This document shows, in pieces, positions 33,381-42,264 of a stretch of 64,000 nt of DNA. The notes beneath the pieces are model-generated. The model searched no databases and had not been told where the DNA came from. It saw nothing but the letters and a program-made list of their open reading frames with translations. The stretch covers positions 1-64,000 of the forward strand of contig CANJUF010000013.1 in assembly GCA_947477745.1 (NCBI GenBank). Reading direction: 5' to 3'. The first letter of the stretch is position 1, and each line of letters begins with the position of its first letter. Position numbers and translations under genes: made by a program. This DNA is from Sphingomonadaceae bacterium. Lineage in GTDB: Bacteria > Pseudomonadota > Alphaproteobacteria > Sphingomonadales > Sphingomonadaceae.

Positions 33381-34385
33381 TCAATCCGCCTCTGCATAGA
33401 AGCGCGAATAGAAGCGCCGGTATTCGAGGATCGGCCCGTCGTTCTTCACCAGCAGCGGCTTTTCGAGGTGCCGCTTGTGCGGCCAGACCTTGGCGTCCTC
33501 CTCAAGCTGGATCGCAGTATTGCGGATCAGCTTGCGCGTGACGTTGACCTTCTCCGCCGCCAGATCGGCAGGGTGGAAATAGATGTGGCGCAGATGGGTG
33601 CGCGAACCGTCGAGCGGGGTCTGCATCTGCAGCAGCAGCATGTCGGTGATGCCCCAGAACCGCGTGAAGGAAACGCCCGGCCCGATCGCGCGCACGTCGA
33701 TCTTGCCTTCGACCATGCCGCGCGCGGTCGGCATCTTGCTGGATGCGGACGAGTAGCGGAAATAACCATCGACCTTGAACTCGGGCACCGGCGGCGAAGG
33801 AAAGCTGTGCAGCGCCGGGAAGTGCGCAACGTCCGCGCCGTTCTCGGTGATCTCCTGGATGTGGACGTCGAAGATCCACTCACGGTAATCTGCCGCGATC
33901 CAGCCCTGGTCGGCCACTTCCTCGACGCGGCTCATTGCGAACAGCGGCGATGTGCGCTGCGGGTGCCACCAAGCGAAAATGATGCCAAGATCCTCGTGCA
34001 CCGGCAGCGCAAGGTTGCACGCCTTGGAGAGCTTGAGCGGCACTTTCTCCTGATAGGGAATGGCGGCGACGCCGCCATCGCCCTTCCAGGTCCAGTGATG
34101 GAACGGACAGCGCAGGTCATTGCCCACGACCTTGCCGCCGTGCCCGAGATGCGAGCCGAGGTGGCGGCAAATCGCATCGATCCCGCGGGCCGCGCCGTCC
34201 TCTCCGCGCCACAGCACGAATTCCTCGCCCGCGATCACGATCGGGAGCGCTTCGCCGGTCGCCAGCTGGTCGCTGCGGGCAACCGCAAACCAGCCGAACG
34301 GCGAAGGCAAACCGAAACGGTCCGCCGGATCGGCCAGCACGGCGTTGACGGCGCGCGACGCTTTCCTGCCCGATTTCGCTACCAT
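33381..34385 (-). CDS. Rieske-type non-heme iron oxygenase, KshA/VanA-like
   Basis: A 334-residue oxygenase terminal component. The Rieske cluster ligands are Cys73, His75, Cys93 and His96 (CRHLG...CPFHHW). The mononuclear iron site is Asp185, His188 and His193 (ADVAHFPALH), with the third-ligand Asp in the EEDAKVW segment near residue 300. The layout and the 'HHWTWKGDG' region resemble the 3-ketosteroid 9-alpha-hydroxylase/cholesterol-desaturase branch rather than ring-hydroxylating dioxygenases. No reductase or ferredoxin gene is adjacent, so electrons must come from partners elsewhere. The substrate is inferred only loosely (hydrophobic, polycyclic or aromatic). Confidence 0.82.
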   Translation of the reverse strand: MVAKSGRKASRAVNAVLADPADRFGLPSPFGWFAVARSDQLATGEALPIVIAGEEFVLWRGEDGAARGIDAICRHLGSHLGHGGKVVGNDLRCPFHHWTWKGDGGVAAIPYQEKVPLKLSKACNLALPVHEDLGIIFAWWHPQRTSPLFAMSRVEEVADQGWIAADYREWIFDVHIQEITENGADVAHFPALHSFPSPPVPEFKVDGYFRYSSASSKMPTARGMVEGKIDVRAIGPGVSFTRFWGITDMLLLQMQTPLDGSRTHLRHIYFHPADLAAEKVNVTRKLIRNTAIQLEEDAKVWPHKRHLEKPLLVKNDGPILEYRRFYSRFYAEAD

Positions 34386-34529
34386 TCGCCTCTCCAGCCC
34401 ATGCTCTTAAAGCGCAAGCCTAGCGCAGCGCCGCGCCCTAATGCAACAAGCCATGTGCAATACTGCGGCGCACTCGCAAATCGAGCCTTGCCAAGCCGGG
34501 CAAAGCGGGAAACAATCGCTTCAGAGAGA

Positions 34530-34552
34530 TTCCGCCCTGTACAGGCGCGGAA
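34530..34552. promoter_or_regulatory. Imperfect palindrome upstream of the 34574 gene
   Basis: TTCCGC (34530-34535) and GCGGAA (34547-34552) flank the 10-bp palindrome CCTGTACAGG (34537-34546). It begins 44 bases and ends 21 bases upstream of the ATG of the deacylase-type gene. It is a candidate dimeric operator or mRNA hairpin; no second copy was found. Confidence 0.4.
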
Positions 34553-34573
34553 CCCGAGATGAGAGGAATTCCC

Positions 34574-36259
34574 ATGAGCAGTTTCGACACCGTCATCAGG
34601 AGCGGCACGGTTATTGATGGAACCGGCGCGCAAGGCACGATCGCAGACGTAGGCATCGCGGCTGGCCGGATTGCCGAGATCGGCAAGATCGCCAGCAAGG
34701 GCGCGCGCGAGATCGACGCCGAAGGCCAGATCGTCTGCCCCGGCTTCGTCGACGGCCACACCCACATGGACGCGCAGGTCAACTGGGATCCGATCGGGCG
34801 CAATTCGTGCTGGCACGGCATCACCACGGTGGTGATGGGCAATTGCGGCTTCTCGGTCGCGCCGGTCAGGAAAGGCGAGGAACAGTTCGTCGTGCGCAAT
34901 CTCGAACGCGCCGAGGACATTTCGCCAGACGCCATGGCCGCCGGCATGGAATGGAAGTGGCAGGGCTTCAGCGAATATCTCGACGTCGTCGATACGCTGC
35001 CCAAGGGCATCAACTATTCGGCCTATATCGGCCACTCGGCGCTGCGCACCTGGGCCATGGGCGAGCGCGCCTTCGAAGAAGAAGCCAGCGACGACGACAT
35101 GGCCCTGATGAAGGGCGAATTGAACCGCGCGCTCGATGCCGGTGCGATCGGCTTTTCGACTTCGCGCGCCACCGCGCATCTCACTGCCGACGACAGGCAT
35201 GTCGCCTCGCGCCTTGCCACGCGCCACGAGGTTTCCGAACTGGTGCGCGTGATGAAGGGCCGCAGAGGCACCGCCTTCGAGATGGCGCAGGAAACCCATC
35301 AGGTGGGCACCAGCGAGTTCGACGAATTCTACGGCTGGCTCAGCGATCTCGCGGTTGAAACCGGCGTGCTCGTAACCTTCGGCGTGCTCGGCGGCCAGTA
35401 TCAACGCCAGCTCGAATATATGGAGCGGGCCCACAAGGCCGGAGGCAAAATGTTCGGCCAGACCCACAGCCGCGGCATCACGACGCTGACCTCGTTCCGC
35501 TCGTCGCTGGCGTTCGACCGGCTGCCCGCCTGGAAGGAATTCCGCCAGCGCCCGCTCGAGGCGCAGCTTGCCGGGCTCAAGGATCCGGCGACCCGCGAAT
35601 TCCTGGTCAACGCGATCAAGGAAGGCAACTACACCAGCACCGCCGGGGCCGAAGCCCCGCGCCCCGACTGGGAGAAGTTCTTCATCTACGACCATGTCAT
35701 GCCGCCGTGGCGCAGCCTTGCGCAGGCTTCGGCGGAAACCGGCAAGCATCCCGGCGAATTGGTGATCGACATGGCGATCGAGAGCAATCTCGACGCGATG
35801 TTCATGCAGCCGATCACCCATTCGACCGAAGAAGAAACGGTGCAGATGATCCGCCATCCGCTGACCGCCATGACCTTCTCCGATTCGGGCGCGCATGTCA
35901 GCCAGATCGCCGACTCCTCGATCCAGAGCCACCTGATCGCCTATTTCTGGCGCGAGAAGGGCCTGATCCCGCTCGAGGAATGCATCCACATGATCACCGG
36001 CCGGCCCGCAGAGGCCTGGGGCTTTGCCGATCGCGGCGTGCTCAAGGCGGGCAACATGGCCGACATCAACATTTTCGATCCCAAGACCTTCGGCCCGATG
36101 ATGCCCGAGATCGTCCACGACTTGCCGATGGGCGCGCGCCGTCTTTCGCAGAAGTCTCAAGGGATCAAGGCGACGCTGGTCGCGGGCGAAGTGTTCATCG
36201 AAAACGGCGAGCATACCGGCGCGCTGCCGGGCAAGCTGCTGCGCCGCGCCGACGCCTGA
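34574..36259 (+). CDS. N-acyl-D-amino-acid deacylase-type amidohydrolase (member 1 of 3)
   Basis: A 561-residue protein, ATG 34574 after GAGAGGAATTCCC. It begins with the small beta-sandwich half (DTVIRSGTVIDGTG) and then the TIM-barrel signature GFVDGHTHMD (His62, His64), GNCGFSVAP and FSDSGAHVSQIAD, the last carrying the catalytic Asp. The Cys of GNCG is a metal ligand in characterised D-aminoacylases. The family cleaves N-acyl-D-amino acids and related cyclic or acyclic amides. With two relatives at 44019 and 45874, amide or lactam hydrolysis seems a feature of this region. It starts a plus-strand run that includes an SDR and a TauD-type gene. Confidence 0.83.
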   Translation: MSSFDTVIRSGTVIDGTGAQGTIADVGIAAGRIAEIGKIASKGAREIDAEGQIVCPGFVDGHTHMDAQVNWDPIGRNSCWHGITTVVMGNCGFSVAPVRKGEEQFVVRNLERAEDISPDAMAAGMEWKWQGFSEYLDVVDTLPKGINYSAYIGHSALRTWAMGERAFEEEASDDDMALMKGELNRALDAGAIGFSTSRATAHLTADDRHVASRLATRHEVSELVRVMKGRRGTAFEMAQETHQVGTSEFDEFYGWLSDLAVETGVLVTFGVLGGQYQRQLEYMERAHKAGGKMFGQTHSRGITTLTSFRSSLAFDRLPAWKEFRQRPLEAQLAGLKDPATREFLVNAIKEGNYTSTAGAEAPRPDWEKFFIYDHVMPPWRSLAQASAETGKHPGELVIDMAIESNLDAMFMQPITHSTEEETVQMIRHPLTAMTFSDSGAHVSQIADSSIQSHLIAYFWREKGLIPLEECIHMITGRPAEAWGFADRGVLKAGNMADINIFDPKTFGPMMPEIVHDLPMGARRLSQKSQGIKATLVAGEVFIENGEHTGALPGKLLRRADA

Positions 36260-36268
36260 GCGCAGCGC

Positions 36269-37135
36269 ATGGATGCTGACCAGTCACTCGCGGGCCGCGT
36301 CGCGGTCGTCACCGGGGCGAGCCGGGGGATCGGTCGCGCCATCGCCATGCGCCTTGCCTCGGCGGGCGCGCATGTCGTGCTTGCCGCGCGCAGCGTGGAC
36401 AAGCCGACTTCGGGCTTTTCCGGCACGGTCCACGATGTCGCCGAAACGATCCGCGCGTTCGGCGGCGCCGCGACCCCGCTCGGCCTCGACGTAGCCGACG
36501 AAGCGAGCCGCGAGGCCTTCGTCAAGGCGTGCCAGCAGCAGCTCGGCACGGTCGATATCCTGGTCAACAATGCCGGAACCCCGCTTTACAAGACCATCGA
36601 TGAATACAGCGCGCATGACCTGCGCCAGCAGATCGGCATGTATTACGAAGGACCGCTGCATCTGATCTCGATGCTGGTGCCGGGCATGAAGGCGCAGGGC
36701 GGCGGGGCGATCCTCGCGCTGGGTTCGAGCTCGGTGGTCAAGCTGCCCAAGCAGCCCTATGCCGAGCATCTCGCCTATTTCGGCATCGACGCGCTTTATG
36801 CCTCGCTTAAGTCCGCCGACCACCGGCTTGCCTTCGGCCTCGCCGCAGAGCTTTACGAACACAACATCGCGGTGAACATCGTTGCCCCGGTGCGCGCGGT
36901 ATGGACGCCGGGGCTCGAAAACCTCGGCCTCGAATTCGGGCCGGACCATCCGGCGATCGAGAAGGAAGAGCATATCGCCGAGGCCGCGCTGGCGCTGGTT
37001 TCGGAGCCGCCCTCGGTGCGCACCGGGGTACTCGCCTGGTCCTACGAGTTCCTCAACGAGATCGGCCGCACCACCATGTCGCTCGACGGCGGGAGCGTGA
37101 TCGAAGCACGCAGCGCCGAAACGGCCGAGGCCTGA
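36269..37135 (+). CDS. Short-chain dehydrogenase/reductase, extended classical type
   Basis: A 288-residue SDR, ATG 36269, 9 bases after the deacylase stop. Cofactor loop TGASRGIGRAIA, NNAGTPL, and a catalytic segment LALGSSSVVKLP with Tyr-x-x-x-Lys as YASLK. There is an insertion of about 15 residues between the Ser region and the Tyr, and a long helix before it (EYSAHDLRQQIGMYYEG). Arg in LAARS after strand 2 suggests NADP(H). It probably reduces or oxidises a ketone or alcohol of a pathway intermediate. Only 2 bases separate it from the TauD-type gene. Confidence 0.83.
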   Translation: MDADQSLAGRVAVVTGASRGIGRAIAMRLASAGAHVVLAARSVDKPTSGFSGTVHDVAETIRAFGGAATPLGLDVADEASREAFVKACQQQLGTVDILVNNAGTPLYKTIDEYSAHDLRQQIGMYYEGPLHLISMLVPGMKAQGGGAILALGSSSVVKLPKQPYAEHLAYFGIDALYASLKSADHRLAFGLAAELYEHNIAVNIVAPVRAVWTPGLENLGLEFGPDHPAIEKEEHIAEAALALVSEPPSVRTGVLAWSYEFLNEIGRTTMSLDGGSVIEARSAETAEA

Positions 37136-37137
37136 CC

Positions 37138-38196
37138 ATGGCGACTGTGGCGGCAAGCTCGCAGCGTCTCGAAACCGCCCGCGCGCTGTTTTCGGGGCCG
37201 GTACGCCTGTCCGAACCCTATCCCGGTTCGCCGCCGCTTTGGATCGAAACCGATAGTGACACGCTTGCCGGGGACATGGGCGCGGTGACACGCTGGATGG
37301 CGGACAACTATGAGGCGATCGAAGCAGCGCTGCTCTCGTTCGGCGCGATCGTGTGGCGCGGGTTTCCGGTTCACGACACCGATCATTTCATCTCCATGAT
37401 GGAGCGTTTCAAGCCCTATGCGAAAGGCTATGCGGGCGGCACCTCCAACCGCAAGGCGATCAAAGGTCCGGCTATGGAGGCCACCCGCACCCCGCCGCAC
37501 GTCTATATCCAGCTGCATCAGGAAATGTCCTATATGCCGGACAATCCTTGCGCACTGGCGTTCTATTGCAAGCAGGCGCCCGAAAGCGGCGGCGAGACGG
37601 TGATTTGCGACATGCGCGGATTGCTTGAGGAAATTCCCGAGACCACGCGCCGCAAGTTCGAGGACTACGGGGCGCGCTATGTCCGCAACCTGCGCTGCGC
37701 CGATCTGGATGACTGGCGCGCCGATTCCGAGCTTCGCCATGCGACATGGCAATACTGGTTCGACAGCGAGAGCCGCGAGGAAGTCTCCGCGCAGCTGGAC
37801 GAGCGCGGCACGCACCACCGCTGGAAAGAAGACGGCAGCCTGACCTTCTGGAACAGCGAACCCGCCGTCACGCGCCATCCCGCCACCGGCGACCTGCTCT
37901 ATTTCAACCAGCTCAACTCACAGATCCAGAACGCATGGACCATCGGCAAGGAGCGGGCCGACTTGTTCGACCGGCTCTATGGCGATCATACCGACCGGCC
38001 CTATGCCGTGGCTTTCGACAATGGCGATCCCGTCACCGAGGAGGATTACCTTGCGGTGCGCGAACTGTTCGAGGCGCGCAAGATCGCCTTCATGTGGCAG
38101 GCAGGCGACGTGATGCTGCTCGACAACAAGCTCACCGCGCATGGCCGCCATCCTTTTTCGGGCGAGCGCGACGTTCAGGTCATGCTGTTCGACTGA
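37138..38196 (+). CDS. TauD/TfdA-type Fe(II)/2-oxoglutarate dioxygenase with HxE facial triad
   Basis: A 352-residue protein. ATG 37138 is preferred because upstream in-frame sequence is the shadow of the SDR. The iron triad begins with His127-x-Glu129 (LHQEMS), where most TauD proteins have HxD, and ends with a C-terminal His in TAHGRHPF and an Arg (GERDVQ) that would hold 2-oxoglutarate. HxE is typical of the clavaminate-synthase and nonribosomal beta-hydroxylase branch. Hydroxylation or desaturation of an amide- or amino-acid-like substrate fits the nearby deacylase-type genes, but this is inference. Confidence 0.8.
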   Translation: MATVAASSQRLETARALFSGPVRLSEPYPGSPPLWIETDSDTLAGDMGAVTRWMADNYEAIEAALLSFGAIVWRGFPVHDTDHFISMMERFKPYAKGYAGGTSNRKAIKGPAMEATRTPPHVYIQLHQEMSYMPDNPCALAFYCKQAPESGGETVICDMRGLLEEIPETTRRKFEDYGARYVRNLRCADLDDWRADSELRHATWQYWFDSESREEVSAQLDERGTHHRWKEDGSLTFWNSEPAVTRHPATGDLLYFNQLNSQIQNAWTIGKERADLFDRLYGDHTDRPYAVAFDNGDPVTEEDYLAVRELFEARKIAFMWQAGDVMLLDNKLTAHGRHPFSGERDVQVMLFD

Positions 38197-38245
38197 CCGC
38201 TGCCGCGCCTGCTGCACATTACCCATCCGGAGAGACTGAAAACCA

Positions 38246-39787
38246 ATGCATCCCAGAGTGTTCGCCGAAGAGACGCCAGACAAGCCCGCGCTCATCATGG
38301 AAGATACCGGCGAGGTCATCAGCTTCGCCCAGCTTGAGGCGCGCGCCAACCAGGGCGCGCACGCCCTTCGCGCCATGGGCCTCGAGAACGGCGGGACGGT
38401 GTCGCTGGTCTGCGAGAACCGCGCCGAATATTTCGACATTGTCTGGGCGGCGCAGCGCGCCGGGGTCATGCTCGTGGTGCTGTCCTCGCGGCTCAAGGCC
38501 GATGAAATCGCCTACATCGTCAATGACAGCGAATCGACTCACCTGCTGATCGGCGAGAGCCTGGCCGAGGTGGCTGGCGATCTTGCTGCCGATCCTTCGC
38601 TCATGCCGGGTCTGGAAAAGACGGTCTCGGTGGGATCGCTTCCCGGCCTCGACAATTGGTGCGATCTCGTCGCCGCGCAGCCCGAAACGCCGATAGCCGA
38701 CGAGCAGCACGGGCTGCGCATGGCCTATTCGTCGGGCACGACCGGACGGCCCAAGGGCGTGCGCATTCCCTTCCGCGAAGGGCCTGCGGTCCAGGTCAAT
38801 CCGGGCGTGACCATGTTCGAGGCGTTCTACGGCATCGACCCGCAGGTAACCTATCTTTCGCCCGCGCCGCTCTATCATTCCGCGCCGCTCGGCTTCAGCG
38901 TTGCGGTGCAGTCGGTCGGCGGCACCGTGGTGTGCATGAAGAAGTTCACGCCCGAGCGATTCCTCGCTGCGATCGAGCGCCACAAGGTGACGATGACGCA
39001 GTGCGTGCCCACCATGTTCATCCGTCTGCTGCGCCTGCCCGAGGAGGAACGCGGCCGCCACGACCTCTCCTCGCTCGAAAAGGTTGTTCACGCCGCCGCG
39101 CCCTGCCCGGTCCCGGTCAAGCGCCAGATGATCGAATGGCTTGGGCCGATCATTCACGAATATTACGCCGGGTCGGAAGGCAACCTGTTCGTAATGGCCA
39201 ACAGCGAGCAATGGCTCGCGCACCCCGGCACGGTCGGCCGGCCCGCTTATGGCACGCTGCATATCTGCGGCGACGAGGGCGACGAGCTGCCTGTGGGCGA
39301 GACCGGCACGATCTATGTCGAGGGCGGCAGGGACTTCGAATACCACAACGACGAGGCCAAGACCCGCAGCTCGCGCAATCCCCAGCATCCCGGCTGGACG
39401 ACGCTGGGCGATATCGGCCGCCTCGACCAGGACGGGTTCCTCTATCTGTCGGACCGCAAGCATTTCATGATCATCTCGGGCGGGGTGAACATTTACCCGC
39501 AGGAGGTCGAGGACCTGCTGGTCATGCATCCGGCGGTGACCGACGTGGCCGTGTTCGGCGTGCCCAACGACGATTTCGGCGAGGAGGTCAAGGCCGTGGT
39601 TCAACCCGCAGACTGGAGCCGCGCGGGCAAGGAACTCGAAGCCGAATTGATTGCCTGGTGCCGCGATCGGCTGGCCGACGTGAAATGTCCGCGCAGCATC
39701 GATTTCGAGAAGGAAATGCCGCGCGCCGAAACCGGCAAGCTGTACAAGAAGGAATTGAAGGCGCGTTACTGGCCCGCCGAGCAATAA
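38246..39787 (+). CDS. Acyl-CoA ligase (AMP-dependent synthetase)
   Basis: A 513-residue ANL enzyme, ATG 38246. Motifs are YSSGTTGRPKGVRIP, YYAGSEGNLF, the hinge SDRKHFMIISGGVNIYPQEVE and the catalytic Lys in ETGKLYKKEL. It is the closest relative of the ligase at 29141 in this window and probably activates a similar acid. It lies 49 bases after the TauD-type gene and 21 bases before an amidohydrolase of the trio, suggesting one operon from 34574 to 42237. CoA-ester formation would supply the CoA-transferase encoded at 41020. Confidence 0.87.
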   Translation: MHPRVFAEETPDKPALIMEDTGEVISFAQLEARANQGAHALRAMGLENGGTVSLVCENRAEYFDIVWAAQRAGVMLVVLSSRLKADEIAYIVNDSESTHLLIGESLAEVAGDLAADPSLMPGLEKTVSVGSLPGLDNWCDLVAAQPETPIADEQHGLRMAYSSGTTGRPKGVRIPFREGPAVQVNPGVTMFEAFYGIDPQVTYLSPAPLYHSAPLGFSVAVQSVGGTVVCMKKFTPERFLAAIERHKVTMTQCVPTMFIRLLRLPEEERGRHDLSSLEKVVHAAAPCPVPVKRQMIEWLGPIIHEYYAGSEGNLFVMANSEQWLAHPGTVGRPAYGTLHICGDEGDELPVGETGTIYVEGGRDFEYHNDEAKTRSSRNPQHPGWTTLGDIGRLDQDGFLYLSDRKHFMIISGGVNIYPQEVEDLLVMHPAVTDVAVFGVPNDDFGEEVKAVVQPADWSRAGKELEAELIAWCRDRLADVKCPRSIDFEKEMPRAETGKLYKKELKARYWPAEQ

Positions 39788-39808
39788 GCCGATCGAGGAG
39801 ACGATCCG

Positions 39809-40990
39809 ATGACCCTGCAAACCAAGCCCGAGACCTTCGGCGACATCGCCGTGATCGATGCCGATACGCACTATGCCGAACCCTATGACCTGTGGACCAG
39901 CCGCGCGACCGGCAGCTGGAAGGAACGCGTGCCGCAAGTGAAAGAGGTCGACGGCCAGCTCTCGTGGTTCATGGACGGCGACGTGCGCATGGGCCCTGCC
40001 TTCGCCTCGTGCACTATCCGCAAGGACGGCACCAAGGCTTACGGCATGGAGATGACCACCTGGAAGTTCGAGGAGATCTTTGACGGCGCGTGGGACGCCA
40101 AGGCCCGGGTCGCCTATATGGACGACGCCGGGATCACCGCGCAGATCTGCTATCCCAACCTGCTCGGCTTCGGCAACCAGAAGGGGATGAACGTCGATCC
40201 CGAACTGCGGCTGGTGATCACCAAGATCTACAACGACGCGCTCGGCGAATTCCAGGCGGACTCGGGCAACCGTATCTACCCTATGGCGATGGTGCCGTGG
40301 TGGGACATCAAGGAATCGGTGGCCGAGGTCGAGCGCTGCCGCGCAATGGGCCTGCGCGGCATCAACACTCACTCGCAGCCGCACAACAACGGCTTCCCCG
40401 ACCTTGGCAACGAGCACTGGAACCCGCTGTGGGAGCTGTGCGCCGACACCGGCATGCCGGTGAACTTCCACATCGGCGGCGGCTTTTCGAACACCGAATG
40501 GTTCGGCGAAGGCCACTGGCCCAGCTTCACCCCGACCGAGAAGCTCGCATACGGCTCAAGCTCGCTCTACTTCGCCAATTACCAGCTGTTCTCGAACATC
40601 TTCATCTCGCGCTGGCTCGAGCGTCATCCAAACCTCAAGCTGGTATCGGTCGAGAGCGGGGTCGGCTGGATCCCTTACATGCTCGAAGCGGTCGAGTTCC
40701 AGATGCGCGAGGCGCGCAGCGACTATCAGATCTCGCCCGCCGAGATATTCGCCCGCCAGATTTATGCCTGCTCGTGGTTCGAGCGCAAGCACCTCTATGC
40801 CGACGCGCACAAGGTCGGGGTCGACAACGTGATGTTCCAAACCGATTTCCCTCACCCGGTCTGCCTCTATCCCGATGCGCTCGAATATATGGCCGATGCC
40901 GCCGGGCAGTTCACGGCGGACGAACGCGCCAAGGTGTTCGGCGGCAATGCCGCGCGGGTCTACAACATCGACACTGCCGCGCTGGGCTGA
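39809..40990 (+). CDS. Amidohydrolase-2 family hydrolase/decarboxylase (paralogue B)
   Basis: A 393-residue protein, ATG 39809 after GAGGAGACG. Metal ligands are intact: DADTH (His21), FHIGGG in mid-protein, and Asp346 in QTDFPHP. It shares DLWTSRA, GFGNQKG and NDALGEFQADSGNRIYPMAM with paralogues A and C. It sits between an acyl-CoA ligase and a CoA-transferase, so its substrate may be a free acid entering or leaving a CoA-ester stage. No homologue with a known substrate can be named from sequence alone. Confidence 0.82.
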   Translation: MTLQTKPETFGDIAVIDADTHYAEPYDLWTSRATGSWKERVPQVKEVDGQLSWFMDGDVRMGPAFASCTIRKDGTKAYGMEMTTWKFEEIFDGAWDAKARVAYMDDAGITAQICYPNLLGFGNQKGMNVDPELRLVITKIYNDALGEFQADSGNRIYPMAMVPWWDIKESVAEVERCRAMGLRGINTHSQPHNNGFPDLGNEHWNPLWELCADTGMPVNFHIGGGFSNTEWFGEGHWPSFTPTEKLAYGSSSLYFANYQLFSNIFISRWLERHPNLKLVSVESGVGWIPYMLEAVEFQMREARSDYQISPAEIFARQIYACSWFERKHLYADAHKVGVDNVMFQTDFPHPVCLYPDALEYMADAAGQFTADERAKVFGGNAARVYNIDTAALG

Positions 40991-41019
40991 ACTCGGGCGA
41001 GCAATCAGGGAGAAGCAAT

Positions 41020-42237
41020 TTGCCGTATGATCTGCTCGATGGCGTCAAGGTCATCGAACTGTCGATGTATGCCTTCGCGCCGGCCAGCGCGGCAGTGCTG
41101 TCGGACTGGGGCGCAGACGTGGTCAAGGTGGTGCCGCCAGGCACCGCCGACCCGATGATGGGCGACCGCGTGATCGGCGGCCTGCCCAAGGTCGACACCG
41201 GCATCAAGTTCATGTGGGAGAACCTCAACCGCGGCAAACGCTGCGTGTGCATCGATGTCTCGACCGCCGAGGGCCGCGACCTGCTGCACCGCATGGTGGC
41301 CCAGGCCGACGTGTTCATCACCAACCTGCTGCCCAACGCGCGGGCACGCTTCGGGCTCGATTACGAGACGCTGGCCGCGCTCAACCCCCGCCTTGTCTAT
41401 GGCCGCGCCTCCGGGCACGGCGCCGAGGGGCCGGAGCGCGAGGCGGGCGGCTTCGACCATACCGATTTCTGGGCGCGCAGCGGCATCGGCCACACCATCG
41501 CCACCGTCGTCGGCGAATTCGTGCCGCAGCCCGGCCCGGCGATGGGCGACGTCTCCGCCGGGGCGACACTGGCCGGCGCGATCTCCGCCGCGCTGTTCAA
41601 GCGCGAGCGGACCGGCAAGGGCAGCCTGATCGACGTGTCGCTGCTCGCCACCGGGGTGTGGATGAACGGCCCGGCGATCCTCGCCTCCGCGCTTTACGGG
41701 GTCGAGACGATCCCGCGCTTTGCTCACGCCGACCAGCCCAACCCGCTGGTCACCGCCTATACTTCGCGGGATGGCCGCGACATCTACTTCGCCGGGATCC
41801 AGACCGAAAAGAACTGGGCCGAGCTGTGCGACATTCTCGGATGCACCGAACTGGTCGGCGATCCGCGCTTTGCCACCGGCGAGCTGCGGCTTGCCAATGT
41901 GCGCGAATGCATCGCCGCGCTCGACGTGGCTTTCGCGAAGCAGGACCTGGCTTACTGGCTGCCGCGCTTGGAGCGCTGCCCGGTGCCGTGGTCGCTGGTG
42001 CAATCGTCGGCCGAGGCCTTCGCCGATCCGCAGGTCGTTGCCAACGGGATGGTCACCACGATCGAGGGCGATGCGCGCAGCTACCCGGTCGCGGCCAGCC
42101 CGGCACAGGTCGACGGCAAGCAGCTTTCGCAGACCCGCGCCCCACAGCACGGCGAACATACCGAAGTGGTGCTGATGGAATACGGGGTGGAATGGGACGA
42201 GATCGAAGGGCTGAAGGCGGCTGGCGCGATTAACTAG
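41020..42237 (+). CDS. CaiB/BaiF family III CoA-transferase
   Basis: A 405-residue single-domain enzyme. TTG 41020 is chosen because CAGGGAGAAG precedes it and the protein then begins LPYDLLDGVKVIELSMYAF. The catalytic Asp is at about 146 (AGGFDHTDF), and the GKRCVCIDVSTAEGRD segment matches family III. Its normal length and intact Asp suggest an active enzyme acting on an acyl-CoA or acyl acceptor made by the neighbouring ligase. It ends the plus-strand run, 27 bases before a minus-strand NTF2-like gene. Confidence 0.87.
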   Translation: MPYDLLDGVKVIELSMYAFAPASAAVLSDWGADVVKVVPPGTADPMMGDRVIGGLPKVDTGIKFMWENLNRGKRCVCIDVSTAEGRDLLHRMVAQADVFITNLLPNARARFGLDYETLAALNPRLVYGRASGHGAEGPEREAGGFDHTDFWARSGIGHTIATVVGEFVPQPGPAMGDVSAGATLAGAISAALFKRERTGKGSLIDVSLLATGVWMNGPAILASALYGVETIPRFAHADQPNPLVTAYTSRDGRDIYFAGIQTEKNWAELCDILGCTELVGDPRFATGELRLANVRECIAALDVAFAKQDLAYWLPRLERCPVPWSLVQSSAEAFADPQVVANGMVTTIEGDARSYPVAASPAQVDGKQLSQTRAPQHGEHTEVVLMEYGVEWDEIEGLKAAGAIN

Positions 42238-42264
42238 GAATGGCGCGTCGGCGCCACAGAGCAA

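Noticed and set aside
33381..34385. Firm assignment of the Rieske protein as KshA (3-ketosteroid 9-alpha-hydroxylase)
   Set aside because: The motifs support the broad branch only; no reductase partner, KstD or ring-cleavage gene is present, so a specific name would be overcalling.
38219..40516. Very long antisense open frame opposite the ligase and amidohydrolase genes
   Set aside because: High-GC coding DNA leaves long stop-free antisense frames. It has no start signal and no recognisable domain, while the plus strand has complete enzymes with clear motifs.
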